The notes under the pieces were generated by a model that worked only from the letters and a program-made list of their open reading frames with translations, ran no database searches and was not told the origin of the DNA. Made by a program: the position numbers and the translations under genes. A DNA stretch of 64,000 bases. It comes from Stygibacter sp964604155. Lineage in GTDB: Bacteria > Cloacimonadota > Cloacimonadia > Cloacimonadales > TCS61. The stretch lies in the NCBI GenBank assembly GCA_964604155.1, contig CAZRXY010000004.1:1-64000 (forward strand), given 5' to 3'. Position 1 is the first letter of the stretch. Every line of letters begins with the position of its first letter. This document shows positions 17,468 to 26,089 of this stretch, one piece after another.

Positions 17468-19294
17468 ATGGAAACTGATTTTTTAAAAAATCTCGATTTT
17501 GAGAAATTGAATGCTTTGCTGGAAAGCTTCAACCGGTTAACTGGCTTATCAACCGCCATTATAGACACGGAAGGAAATATTTTAGCCAAATCAGAGTGGA
17601 AACAAATTTGCACGGAATTTCATCGTGCTCATCCCGAAACCGCTCAGTATTGTGTGATAAGCGATACCGAATTATCTAAGAAAATTGCTCAAGGTAAAAA
17701 ATATCATTCTTATCAGTGCTTAAACGGATTGATAGATGTAGCTATGCCTTTAGTGATTAAAGGTAAACATATCGCTAACCTTTTTATCGGACAATTCTTT
17801 CATGAAGAACCCGATTATGATTTCTTTATAAAGCAGGCAGAAAAATATGGTTTTGATGAAAAAATATATCTGGAAGCCCTGAAAAAAGTACCGGTTGTTA
17901 CTAAAGAGTATGGACTTATCGCTATGGAACACTTCTCAAGTATGGTTCAGCTTGTAAGTGAAACTCTCTACCGGAATATCAGGCAGAATGAGCTGAACGA
18001 TGCTCTCAAAGAAAGCGAAGACCATTTCCAGTCATTATTTAATAAAGCTCCTCTTGGCTATCAGTCTCTCGATTCTGATGGATTTATTATTGATGTAAAC
18101 CAGCAATGGTTAGATACTCTTGGATATGAACGGCAGGAAGTAATCGGGAAATGGTTTGGCTGCTTTATCACCGCTGCCAATAAAGATAACTTTCGTGAGC
18201 AATTCCAAATTTTCAAAGCACAGGGACATATACATAGTGAATTTGAAATGAACCATAAAAATGGAGGAGTCTTATTCCTTGCCTTTGAAGGGAAAATTGC
18301 ACATGATCTTAATGGCAATTTCAAGCAGACACATTGCATTTTTCAAGATATCACACAGTGGAAGCAGGCAGAAGAAAAGATAAAATCAAGTTATGCCCTG
18401 CTACAGATCGCCGGTAATACTGCCCATTTCGGAGGCTGGAGCGTCGATCTGGAGAAAAAAATCTGCACCTGGTCAGACGCCGTGGCTGATATTCACGAAA
18501 TGCCTCGAGGGTACGCTCCTTCACTGCAGGAAGGTATAAATTTCTACGCTCCCGAATGGCATGAAAAAATCACTCAGCTTTTTAACGACTGTGCCCAAAA
18601 TGGTATTCCCTACGATCAAGACATGGAAATTATCACAAAAAACGGAAAACGTGTCTGGGTGCGCACTATCGGAATTGCCCAAAAAGATGAGAAGGGAAAT
18701 ATTATTAAAGTGGAAGGTTCATTCCAGGATATCACCCAGCGTAAAGTGCTTAGAGAAGAAATCATGCTTCTGGCTCATACTCTGAAAAGTATTAATGAAT
18801 GCGTTAGTATTGCTAATTCCCAAGATAGACTTATCTTCGTTAATGATTCTTTTATAGATACCTATGGTTACAGCAGAGAAGAATTGATCGGAAAAGATAT
18901 CAGCATTGTAGATTCGCCAAAAAATCCTCCCAATTTTCAGAAAGATATTTTTGCCGCTACTCTAAAGGGGGGCTGGTCAGGCGAAATATGGAATAAAAGA
19001 AAAGATGGAAGCGAATTCCCGATTTCTCTTTCTACCAAAATATTCTTCGATAATGAAAATAAACCCTACGCATTTATCGGAGTCGCCAAAGATATTACCG
19101 AAAGAAAACAGGCTGAAGAAAAAATCCTCAAACTCAATGAAGAACTTGAAAATAAAGTTGCTGAAAGAACCCAGGAATTACAAAAACGGGTTTCAGAATT
19201 AGAAATATTTTATGATGCCACCATCAATCGGGAATTCCGCATCAAAGAATTGCGCGATGAAATCGAGCGGCTGAAAAATAAAAAAGGAGAATGA
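17468..19294 (+). CDS. PocR-PAS sensory protein without a recognisable output domain
   Basis: A 608-aa cytoplasmic protein. Residues 1-175 form a PocR ligand-binding domain, recognised by 'CTEFHRAHPETAQYC', 'YQCLNGLIDVAMPLVI' and 'ANLFIGQFF'. PocR domains are proposed to bind small hydrocarbon derivatives. Three PAS/PAC units follow (about 185-300, 310-425, 430-550). The C-terminus is a coiled coil ('ENKVAERTQELQKRVSELE', then 'REFRIKELRDEIERLKNKK'). There is no kinase, cyclase, HTH or methyl-accepting domain. Similar proteins often occur beside a separate kinase and may signal through the coiled coil. TTGGAG lies about 11 bases before the ATG. It is divergent from the TPP-controlled TonB receptor. 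Confidence 0.85.
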   Translation: METDFLKNLDFEKLNALLESFNRLTGLSTAIIDTEGNILAKSEWKQICTEFHRAHPETAQYCVISDTELSKKIAQGKKYHSYQCLNGLIDVAMPLVIKGKHIANLFIGQFFHEEPDYDFFIKQAEKYGFDEKIYLEALKKVPVVTKEYGLIAMEHFSSMVQLVSETLYRNIRQNELNDALKESEDHFQSLFNKAPLGYQSLDSDGFIIDVNQQWLDTLGYERQEVIGKWFGCFITAANKDNFREQFQIFKAQGHIHSEFEMNHKNGGVLFLAFEGKIAHDLNGNFKQTHCIFQDITQWKQAEEKIKSSYALLQIAGNTAHFGGWSVDLEKKICTWSDAVADIHEMPRGYAPSLQEGINFYAPEWHEKITQLFNDCAQNGIPYDQDMEIITKNGKRVWVRTIGIAQKDEKGNIIKVEGSFQDITQRKVLREEIMLLAHTLKSINECVSIANSQDRLIFVNDSFIDTYGYSREELIGKDISIVDSPKNPPNFQKDIFAATLKGGWSGEIWNKRKDGSEFPISLSTKIFFDNENKPYAFIGVAKDITERKQAEEKILKLNEELENKVAERTQELQKRVSELEIFYDATINREFRIKELRDEIERLKNKKGE

Positions 19295-19306
19295 CCTTCA
19301 TTCTCC
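19286..19306 (-). terminator. Rho-independent terminator
   Basis: A perfect 9-bp stem, GGAGAATGA (19286-19294) with TCATTCTCC (19298-19306) and a 3-nt loop. Read on the minus strand it is followed by a T-rich tract, so it would end transcription of the zinc-ribbon gene. It overlaps the stop codon of the PocR-PAS gene and may also slow plus-strand transcription. Confidence 0.7.
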
Positions 19307-19358
19307 TCTTATAAATCTATTACGCTATAATATCTTAACGGTTTAGCAAATTCAAATG

Positions 19359-19604
19359 CTAATTCTCTTCTTCGTCATCTTCAAAAAAACTCTCGTAATC
19401 ATCATCATAATCAATGTAATCATCTTCATCTTCATCAAAATCATCATCATCCTCGTCATCTGACTCTAAATCGTCTTCATCTAAATCAAAATCATCCGAA
19501 TAATACTCATCATCTTCTTCCGAATAGACGATCTTGGCTCCGCATAAGGGACACAGCTTGAGATTAGGCTTAATCTCTTCTCCACATCTTTTACAGTAAG
19601 GCAT
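19359..19604 (-). CDS. Small zinc-ribbon protein with polyacidic tail
   Basis: An 81-aa protein. Residues 4-21 form a zinc ribbon with two CxxC knuckles (CKRC and CPLC) ten residues apart. From about residue 29 nearly every position is Asp, Glu, Tyr, Ser or Phe, making the protein strongly acidic. The ATG has a near-perfect AGGAGG seven bases upstream and a terminator follows, so the gene is convincing despite its size. Zinc-ribbon proteins with acidic tails occur beside transcription or translation factors in several phyla, but no specific function can be assigned. It stands alone between the PocR-PAS gene and a long intergenic region. Confidence 0.82.
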   Translation of the reverse strand: MPYCKRCGEEIKPNLKLCPLCGAKIVYSEEDDEYYSDDFDLDEDDLESDDEDDDDFDEDEDDYIDYDDDYESFFEDDEEEN

Positions 19605-19823
19605 AATTTCCTCCTTAATTTTTTTCTTAAAAGAATTACACCTGAACTAAAAACAAGGCTTTTAAGATTTTTGCCCCTTATTCTGTCAAGCACTAATATC
19701 CTCTCTTATAATATTTCATAATTGCGTACTACAAGTTTGCTTATATATTATCTATACAATATTATTATTTTTTAAACCTCACTTACGATAGTTTTAATAT
19801 ACCACTTGATACATTTCAGTTTG

Positions 19824-19837
19824 GATCAAGCTTGATC
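19824..19837. promoter_or_regulatory. 14-bp perfect palindrome, candidate operator
   Basis: GATCAAGCTTGATC is its own reverse complement and lies about 400 bp upstream of murJ and 220 bp upstream of the zinc-ribbon gene. Symmetric sites of this length often bind dimeric regulators. No regulator gene is adjacent, so the function is speculative. Confidence 0.3.
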
Positions 19838-19856
19838 TGATTGAGAGTCGTTTTGC

Positions 19857-19894
19857 CTGCATTAGAGAGGGTTATAGTGATATTTGTAATGCAG
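19857..19894. repeat. 8-bp inverted repeat with 22-nt loop
   Basis: CTGCATTA (19857-19864) is perfectly complementary to TAATGCAG (19887-19894). It could form a hairpin in either transcript. No T-tract follows, so a terminator role is unlikely. Confidence 0.35.
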
Positions 19895-20047
19895 AAAGAG
19901 AGATTGGGAGGAAAATGGTATTTTTCTAATATTTTCGGCATGTATCATAATAAATTGAAATAAAGATACTAATACTATTGTTATAATTTATTGTGTTTTC
20001 AGTGATTTTAACTTTGTCTTCGAAGGCACATTATTTCAGATGATAGA

Positions 20048-20117
20048 AAGCCTGCGAACAAGTTTCGTCTAATACTTTTCTGAGAGTGGCAGAAATATGC
20101 AAGGTCTCGGCAGGCTT
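20048..20117. repeat. Inverted repeat, GCAGGCTT family
   Basis: AAGCCTGC (20048-20055) is perfectly complementary to GCAGGCTT (20110-20117) with a 54-nt interior. The same 8-base core forms the arms of the repeat at 9667-9764, in reversed order. It lies 120 bp upstream of murJ. Confidence 0.45.
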
Positions 20118-20234
20118 CGGGTCGCCCCAGGAGATAAGCCGCAGTCTAGAGTTTGTTAGCAAAAAATGGTTTTGAATTTCTTGACAAATATCAGAGGCGG
20201 AAAGGAATAAAAAAAAAGAAGTTGTTTATGGAGC

Positions 20235-21755
20235 ATGATGAGTAACAGGTTATTGGCACGTAATATAGGTTCTATGGGGATTGCTGTATTTATAAGCAGG
20301 ATATTTGGCTTGGTGCGTGATATTATCATGACAGCAGTATTCGGCACCAGTTGGATAGCGGATGCCTTCCAGGTAGGATTTCAGATTCCGAATTTACTTC
20401 GCAAGCTGTTTGGTGAGGGAGCGTTATCCTCGGCATTTGTTCCGGTTTACAATGAGATAGGGATCAAAGAGGGTCGAGAGCGTCAGATTCGCTTTGCACT
20501 TAACATAATCTCAATATTGAGTTTATTTCTCTTGTTTTTGTGTCTGGTGGGGATATTGGCGGCGCCCCTCATTGTTCGCCTTCTTGCTCCGGGGTTTGAT
20601 GCACAGCGTTATGAATTGACCGTAAAGCTAACGCGTCTTCTTTTTCCCTATTTATATTTGATTGGATTATCATCGACTTTGATAGCGATTCTCAATTCGC
20701 ATGACCGTTTTTTTATTCCGGGATTATCATCTGCCTTTTTGAATATCGGGATAGTGCTGTCTATATCATTATACCAGCTATTTAATCCCCAGTCCAGTTT
20801 AGAGGAAAAGATATACTCAGCAGCAGCGGGAGTTCTTTTGGGAGGAGTGCTGCAGACAATCATCAATTTTCCTTTAATGGCTCGGACGGGTTATAAATTT
20901 ATGCCCTATATAAACCTGAGAGATAAGACTGTATCCATAGTGGGCAGGTTATTTTTGCCGGGAGTGATAGGCATGGCAATCCGCCAGGTCAATCTGGCGG
21001 CAGACATGATAATAGCCTCATTTCTGCCAGCCGGCAGTATTGCAGCTTTAAATTACGGCAACAGGCTCATGCAATTGCCTTTGGGTATCATAGGCATCTC
21101 GGCAGGGGTTGCGGTGCTGCCCTTATTCAGCAGATATACTGCGGAAAAGAACTGGCAGAAGCTCAGTGACAGCTTTCGGTTCGGGATAGTGAGCATCTAT
21201 TATCTTATGCTGCCCATAACGGCAATAATCATAGCATTAGGCAGTGATCTGGTAAGGATCATATTTATGCGTGGAGCCTTTGATGAGCAATCATTGCAAA
21301 TGACAAATTATGCTTTGGTCTTTTATTCGCTGGGGCTTGTATATTATTCTTTAAACCGTCAATTGATCCCGCTGTTTTATGCTCAGAAAGATACCAGGAC
21401 GCCGGTGAAGATTTCGGCATTTATCATACTCTTAAATATACTGCTGAATATAATATTGATGCAATGGCTGGCTCACGGAGGACTGGCTTTAGCTACTTCA
21501 GTCTCTGCCTATGTGCATTATCATGTATTAAGATATTATTTAAAAAAGAAATATGCGCAAATCCGGTTTCCCAGTCTTGCGATAGTGATCAGTAAAATTG
21601 TGATCTTCAGCAGTGTAATATTCATAATATTATGCCTGTTGAAGGGGTTATATACACCGGTAGATTTCTGGACATCTGCCTTGAGGCTGGCGGTGCTGTT
21701 AACAATATCGGGAGTACTGCTGCTGGGTGGCAGAAAAGTTCTCCGGATCAGCTAA
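20235..21755 (+). CDS. murJ: Lipid II flippase MurJ (MviN)
   Basis: A 506-aa integral membrane protein of the MOP superfamily, predicted to flip undecaprenyl-linked peptidoglycan precursor across the inner membrane. The N-terminal 'ISRIFGLVRDIIMTAVFG', 'ADAFQVGFQIPNLLRKLFGEGALSSAFVPVY' region (read as separate segments) is the MurJ signature. Some 14 hydrophobic helices follow, with 'RLMQLPLGIIGISAGVAVLP' in the second half. Length matches the family. GGAG lies upstream of two adjacent ATGs (20235 and 20238). uvrC starts 6 bp after the stop, so the two are co-transcribed. Confidence 0.95.
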   Translation: MMSNRLLARNIGSMGIAVFISRIFGLVRDIIMTAVFGTSWIADAFQVGFQIPNLLRKLFGEGALSSAFVPVYNEIGIKEGRERQIRFALNIISILSLFLLFLCLVGILAAPLIVRLLAPGFDAQRYELTVKLTRLLFPYLYLIGLSSTLIAILNSHDRFFIPGLSSAFLNIGIVLSISLYQLFNPQSSLEEKIYSAAAGVLLGGVLQTIINFPLMARTGYKFMPYINLRDKTVSIVGRLFLPGVIGMAIRQVNLAADMIIASFLPAGSIAALNYGNRLMQLPLGIIGISAGVAVLPLFSRYTAEKNWQKLSDSFRFGIVSIYYLMLPITAIIIALGSDLVRIIFMRGAFDEQSLQMTNYALVFYSLGLVYYSLNRQLIPLFYAQKDTRTPVKISAFIILLNILLNIILMQWLAHGGLALATSVSAYVHYHVLRYYLKKKYAQIRFPSLAIVISKIVIFSSVIFIILCLLKGLYTPVDFWTSALRLAVLLTISGVLLLGGRKVLRIS

Positions 21756-21761
21756 GATACT

Positions 21762-23579
21762 ATGGACGAAACACTCAGACGTAAACTTGATCTTGTTCCA
21801 GCAAAACCTGGTTGCTATCTGATGAAGGGAAAGGATGGCAAGATTATCTATGCAGGTAAAGCGAAGCTTTTGAATCACCGTTTGCGGAGTTACTTTAATA
21901 ATTCGCAGAAAGATGCAAAGACAGCCGAATTAGTGGAAAAGATCAGAGATTTTGATTATATAATAGTCAATACAGAGAGAGAGGCTTTGATACTGGAGAA
22001 TAACCTGATCAAAGAGCATCTCCCCCGCTACAATGTATCGCTTCGGGATGACAAGCAATTCCCCTTTATCGCGATCACTACTGAGGCATATCCCCGCATA
22101 TTTGTAACCAGACAGACGCCAAAAAACGGTTCACGCTATTTTGGTCCTTTCACGGATGTACGAGCTTTAAGGCGAACTTTGCGGCTTTTGGAATGGGTGT
22201 TTCCTCATCGTACCTGCAAGCGGATAATCCCCAGAGATGAGATCAAATACCAGAAAGCCTGCTTAAATTATCAGATGAATAAATGTTCTGCGCCCTGTAT
22301 AGGTAAAATCACTTATGCCGATTATCAAAAAATTATTCGGAAGATCACAAAATTCTTAGATGGTCGTAATGAAGAGATACTGGAGCAATTGCGAGAAGAG
22401 ATGCAGGAAGCATCGGACTCGCTGAGATTTGAAGAGGCGGCAGCATTGAGGGATAAGATTGAAGGTATCCAACGGGTAAACCGCAACAGGACTCTTTTTT
22501 TTGAGGACTTTAAGGACCGTGATATCATAGGAATCTATAAAGAAGATCAACGGGCAGCGGTGGCAGTGATAAAAATTGTAGAAGGCAAGATGCTGACAAA
22601 AGAGACCTATACAATGAAAAATGTGGAAAAGAGCGAAGAGTCAGAGATAATTTCTGCCTTTATCTCTCAATATTACGAAAGCAGATTGGATTCATTACCA
22701 TGGCGGATATTACTTCAGGTAAAGCCGGATGATTTTGAATATCTGGATGAGTTATTTCACAGAAGATTGCAGGTGCCGCAACGGGGTGAGATAATGCAAT
22801 TGATAAAGATAGCAGCAGATAATGCATTTAACCGGGTGGAAGAAGATAAGCTGATGCACCTGCGATCTAAGAACCGCACAATATATCCTGTTAAAGATCT
22901 AAAAGATAAATTAAACCTGAAACTATTACCCCGCAAGATGATTTGTCTCGATATCTCCAATATACAGGGCACGGATGTGGTTGCCTCGCTGGTATATTTT
23001 GAGAATGGCAAACCGAAGAAGAAAAATTACCGTAATTTTATCATACGCAGCTTTGCTGGTCAGAACGATTTTGCAGCGATGCAGGAGACAATGACGCGAT
23101 ATATGAGCAAAGTGGAAGCAATTGACAAGCCTGATTTGATAGTGATAGATGGTGGCAAGGGTCAATTGAACAGTGCCGTGAGTATTTTGGAGAATCTGGG
23201 AATAACAGATATCGAGATAATTTCGCTGGCAAAGCGTGTAGAAGAAGTATTTATGCCCAATCACACAGATTCGATCTTTTTGCCGCGTTCTTCGGCGGCA
23301 TTAAGGTTATTGATAAATATCCGAGATGAGAGCCATAATGAAGCGGTGAGATTTCACCGGAAGCGGAGACAGAAGCGGACTTTGAAAAGCGAGCTGGATG
23401 AAATCCCCGGGATAGGAGCCAAGATGAGATTTTTATTATTAAAGGAATTTGGTTCGGTAGAAAGGATCAGAAAGGCAAAATATGAAGAATTAGTCAGCGT
23501 TAAAGGAATAGGTCCGCAATTGGCGAGAAAGATAATGGAATCGGTAAAAGAGAAAGGGGATGCATCGCCGGATATGTGA
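21762..23579 (+). CDS. uvrC: Excinuclease ABC subunit C
   Basis: A 605-aa nucleotide excision repair nuclease that makes the 3' and 5' incisions around UvrB-bound lesions. It has an N-terminal GIY-YIG domain ('KPGCYLMKGKDGKIIYAGKA'), cysteine-rich 'YQMNKCSAPC', a UVR motif for UvrB contact (about residues 205-240), the UvrC RNase H-like endonuclease ('CLDISNIQGTDVVASLV', 'LIVIDGGKGQLN') and C-terminal helix-hairpin-helix repeats ('IPGIGAKMRFLLLKEFGS'). Length and domain order are standard. It is 6 bp downstream of murJ. Its stop codon lies in the loop region of a terminator hairpin. Confidence 0.97.
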   Translation: MDETLRRKLDLVPAKPGCYLMKGKDGKIIYAGKAKLLNHRLRSYFNNSQKDAKTAELVEKIRDFDYIIVNTEREALILENNLIKEHLPRYNVSLRDDKQFPFIAITTEAYPRIFVTRQTPKNGSRYFGPFTDVRALRRTLRLLEWVFPHRTCKRIIPRDEIKYQKACLNYQMNKCSAPCIGKITYADYQKIIRKITKFLDGRNEEILEQLREEMQEASDSLRFEEAAALRDKIEGIQRVNRNRTLFFEDFKDRDIIGIYKEDQRAAVAVIKIVEGKMLTKETYTMKNVEKSEESEIISAFISQYYESRLDSLPWRILLQVKPDDFEYLDELFHRRLQVPQRGEIMQLIKIAADNAFNRVEEDKLMHLRSKNRTIYPVKDLKDKLNLKLLPRKMICLDISNIQGTDVVASLVYFENGKPKKKNYRNFIIRSFAGQNDFAAMQETMTRYMSKVEAIDKPDLIVIDGGKGQLNSAVSILENLGITDIEIISLAKRVEEVFMPNHTDSIFLPRSSAALRLLINIRDESHNEAVRFHRKRRQKRTLKSELDEIPGIGAKMRFLLLKEFGSVERIRKAKYEELVSVKGIGPQLARKIMESVKEKGDASPDM

Positions 23580-23587
23580 TGCACCCC
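23556..23587 (-). terminator. Terminator of the Gld-like ABC operon
   Basis: GGGG (23556-23559) plus TGCATC (23561-23566) pair with GATGCA (23578-23583) plus CCCC (23584-23587), a 10-bp stem with one bulged A and an 11-nt loop. On the minus strand it is followed by TTTCTCTTTT, as expected for a Rho-independent terminator of the converging DUF4340 gene. On the plus strand no T-tract follows. Confidence 0.6.
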
Positions 23588-23600
23588 CCAGGCAAAATCC

Positions 23601-24518
23601 TTATTTAAAGTCTTCTGCTTTCTTTATAAATTTATTCATATTAGATTCATATTGCACGTATAGGGTCTGTGTATCATTATTAAGCTGAACCACGTATTTT
23701 TTATCTTCGTATGGGGCATAGCGAAGATAATAAGTATCTCCGTTCCACATTTCTATACCAAGTTGGAGCGATGGGTTTTGAAGAGCAGTGGCATAGTCAT
23801 CGAATTTACCATCAACAAAATCTGAGGCAGCAAATCTCTTGAAGCTTGACTTAATAGAATTAAGGGTAGAATTATCATCTTCCAGAAAGAAATTTTCTAT
23901 TTCATCGGCATATTCCCAAAGGGAATCAGATTGAGTAAGAGTATAGCCTACATCATCGGAGACCACCATAAATTTGGTAATCTGTTCCGGGTCGATCTCA
24001 ATGATTTCGCGCCTGCGCCAGGAGCCTAAGACAGGCTTGATGATGCTTGCGATATTAGTTTCCAGGAGAAATACTTCATTAGAGCCAAGTTTTCTCACCG
24101 GGGTAACACTATAACTACTGCTTTTTCCCACCAGCACATCATCTAAAATCTTACCGTTTGTGTCATAGGTTTTAAAGTGGGTAGCCAGCGAATCTAAGAG
24201 GCTGTATTTTTCCAGTGAAGCCACATTTTCCGAGACGGGAATAGTAGATGCTTCTGCTCTGAGAACGGTATCAAAGATTTTCTCCATTTTTCCTACCTGC
24301 AATTGCCAGGTAACAGGATAATCTATAATCCAATCGAAGCCTTGTTTGGCAAGATGAAGTGTATCTGAGGCTTGTGCGATTTCAATCCGGGAGACGGAAT
24401 TTGAGTCAGCGGTAAAGAAATTGAATCTTTTTTCCTGGCTGCTATCCATGCTTGCGATCAGATAGATAATCACCAGCACAACCAGCACTACAAGATATGT
24501 AAGAGTTTTCTTATTCAT
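23601..24518 (-). CDS. DUF4340-containing membrane-anchored protein
   Basis: A 305-aa protein with one N-terminal transmembrane helix (about residues 7-23) and a large extracytoplasmic beta-rich region with the DUF4340 pattern: repeats such as 'SRIEIAQASDTLHLAKQGFDWIIDYPV' split across strands, and 'LVGKSSSYSVTPVRKLGSNEVFLLE'. DUF4340 proteins usually sit at the end of GldG-like ABC operons, as here. Its start overlaps the preceding gene by 8 bp. A structural or envelope-assembly role with the ABC system is inferred; no enzymatic residues are visible. Confidence 0.85.
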   Translation of the reverse strand: MNKKTLTYLVVLVVLVIIYLIASMDSSQEKRFNFFTADSNSVSRIEIAQASDTLHLAKQGFDWIIDYPVTWQLQVGKMEKIFDTVLRAEASTIPVSENVASLEKYSLLDSLATHFKTYDTNGKILDDVLVGKSSSYSVTPVRKLGSNEVFLLETNIASIIKPVLGSWRRREIIEIDPEQITKFMVVSDDVGYTLTQSDSLWEYADEIENFFLEDDNSTLNSIKSSFKRFAASDFVDGKFDDYATALQNPSLQLGIEMWNGDTYYLRYAPYEDKKYVVQLNNDTQTLYVQYESNMNKFIKKAEDFK

Positions 24519-26082
24519 AAAGATCTCCTATTCTAATTTTTCTACGTGATTCTTTTCTCCAGCGGAGGATGCCATAAACGATGAGCAGCAGAGATGGCAG
24601 GAGGATATTTAGCCATTTGATGATCTGGCGAGTAGAATTTTTAACCGGTTTCAGTGGTCTATATTCGGTTTCGCGTGATCTAATCTCTATCAGACCCTCG
24701 TCGCCAGCCAGATAATCTACAGAATTGATGACAAAAGTTTGATTACCTTCGGCTTTACCGGCAGCGTCTTCACGCATAAAATTACTACTGGGCACAAAGA
24801 TGATACGGGCATTAGAAGTGGAAGGGATAAGATCGGGATAATCAGGATCATCAGCGAAATAGCTGATCATCTCACCGGAATAAAATCCACCCAGGATTTT
24901 TTTACCCTCCTTGAGCATCGCCCTCAAGTCTTGCTGCATATATTTATTATATCCTATATCAAAGCGTGGTCCAGTAGTTTGACCAGAATGAGCAGAGCTG
25001 TATAAAAGAGGCTGGAAATTGCTTATCACTTTCGTGGTATCCAGTTCTGAGACAAAAATCATCTGCACAACATCTATGTTTTTCACGATCGGATTAGCTT
25101 TATTTCTATTAGTGACAATTGGAAAGAAGGGGTATTCTACCGGGGTATTAAAACGGAATATCCCCTGCTGTCTGGTGATGGATATCTGTCCACATTCTGC
25201 ATCAGCGACCAAGTTCTTTTTAGCTGCGATACCATAGCTTTCTAAGAGGTTAAGAAAATTGGATTCATAAACTGAGGCAGAGGCACTTTGGATATCTGCC
25301 TTCACTCTGTCCTGGAATATCAAAACATTCCCGCCCTGCATAATATACTGGTCAAGGTTATAAAGCTGTTCCTGCGAGAGGCTGTCCGCCACAGCAGTGA
25401 TGAGAAGTGCGTCTGTATCAATAGTGATGGGTTCTTCTAATTTAGTATCAATGAGTTCATAGCTTTCGCTTATCATTTCCCGCATAGTTTGATAGGGAGA
25501 AGCCGTCTGCCCCATACCCAGGGCAATATCTTCCTGATCTGCCGAATAAAAAGCTACCTGCTTCATTTTTTGAGCGGAGATTTTTTTTACAGATTTGGTG
25601 ATATCATATTCCAGTCCTTGGGTATTCTGAATAAATGGTATGGATTCCACCTTATCCTGATAGAGGAATGCCAAACCCATATAAATCTCTCTGAGAACAA
25701 GCTGATCCTGCTCATTGACCCTCATGGTCATGGGCTGAATATTATATTTTTGTGCTTCTTCCTTGAGCCCTTCTTCATCTTTGGGATCAACGAATTCGAA
25801 TCTGAGTTTTCCGCCGGAATATGCTCGGTATTCATCGAGCAGATCGCGGGTAAATCTGCCGGCATCGGCATATTGCCCAGGCAGAGATTTGGAGAAATAT
25901 GCTTTAACTACCAGCCTGTCGTCCAGGTTTTTTACTGCCTGTTTTGAGGCTTTAGACAGAGAATAAATCTTGCCTTTAGAAAAATCGAGACGGCTGAAAA
26001 ATGTCTGGGATAACAAGGTTATAAAGATAACTATCACCACCAGAATGATAAAATTTATCCAGTTTGATTTATTATTCATCAT
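24511..26082 (-). CDS. gldG: GldG-like ABC transporter auxiliary protein
   Basis: A 523-aa membrane protein of the ABC_transp_aux / GldG family. It has a transmembrane helix near the N-terminus ('WINFIILVVIVIFITLLSQ'), a long periplasmic domain with the family block 'YSLSKASKQAVKNLDDRLVVKAYFS', and a C-terminal helix (about residues 490-510) followed by a basic tail. GGAG lies four bases before the ATG at 26082, so the longer upstream reading frame is not needed. It follows the permease gene directly and overlaps the DUF4340 gene. In gliding Bacteroidetes GldA, GldF and GldG are associated with motility, but similar operons occur in non-gliders. Confidence 0.88.
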   Translation of the reverse strand: MMNNKSNWINFIILVVIVIFITLLSQTFFSRLDFSKGKIYSLSKASKQAVKNLDDRLVVKAYFSKSLPGQYADAGRFTRDLLDEYRAYSGGKLRFEFVDPKDEEGLKEEAQKYNIQPMTMRVNEQDQLVLREIYMGLAFLYQDKVESIPFIQNTQGLEYDITKSVKKISAQKMKQVAFYSADQEDIALGMGQTASPYQTMREMISESYELIDTKLEEPITIDTDALLITAVADSLSQEQLYNLDQYIMQGGNVLIFQDRVKADIQSASASVYESNFLNLLESYGIAAKKNLVADAECGQISITRQQGIFRFNTPVEYPFFPIVTNRNKANPIVKNIDVVQMIFVSELDTTKVISNFQPLLYSSAHSGQTTGPRFDIGYNKYMQQDLRAMLKEGKKILGGFYSGEMISYFADDPDYPDLIPSTSNARIIFVPSSNFMREDAAGKAEGNQTFVINSVDYLAGDEGLIEIRSRETEYRPLKPVKNSTRQIIKWLNILLPSLLLIVYGILRWRKESRRKIRIGDLYE

Positions 26083-26089
26083 TAATCTC

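Larger units (their letters stand above)
19605..20234. other. 630-bp intergenic region rich in palindromes
   Basis: No convincing ORF occurs here. It holds a 14-bp perfect palindrome (19824-19837), an 8-bp inverted repeat CTGCATTA/TAATGCAG (19857-19894) and the GCAGGCTT-family inverted repeat (20048-20117). TTGACA (20181-20186) lies about 50 bp before murJ without a clear partner hexamer. Regulatory DNA or an unannotated RNA is possible. Confidence 0.45.

Noticed and set aside
19481..19693. 70-aa open frame in another phase over the zinc-ribbon gene
   Set aside because: The zinc-ribbon frame has AGGAGG and clear CxxC motifs; this one has neither.
25489..25947. 152-aa open frame antisense to the gldG-like gene
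   Set aside because: No domain or start signal; the minus-strand gene is well supported by operon context.
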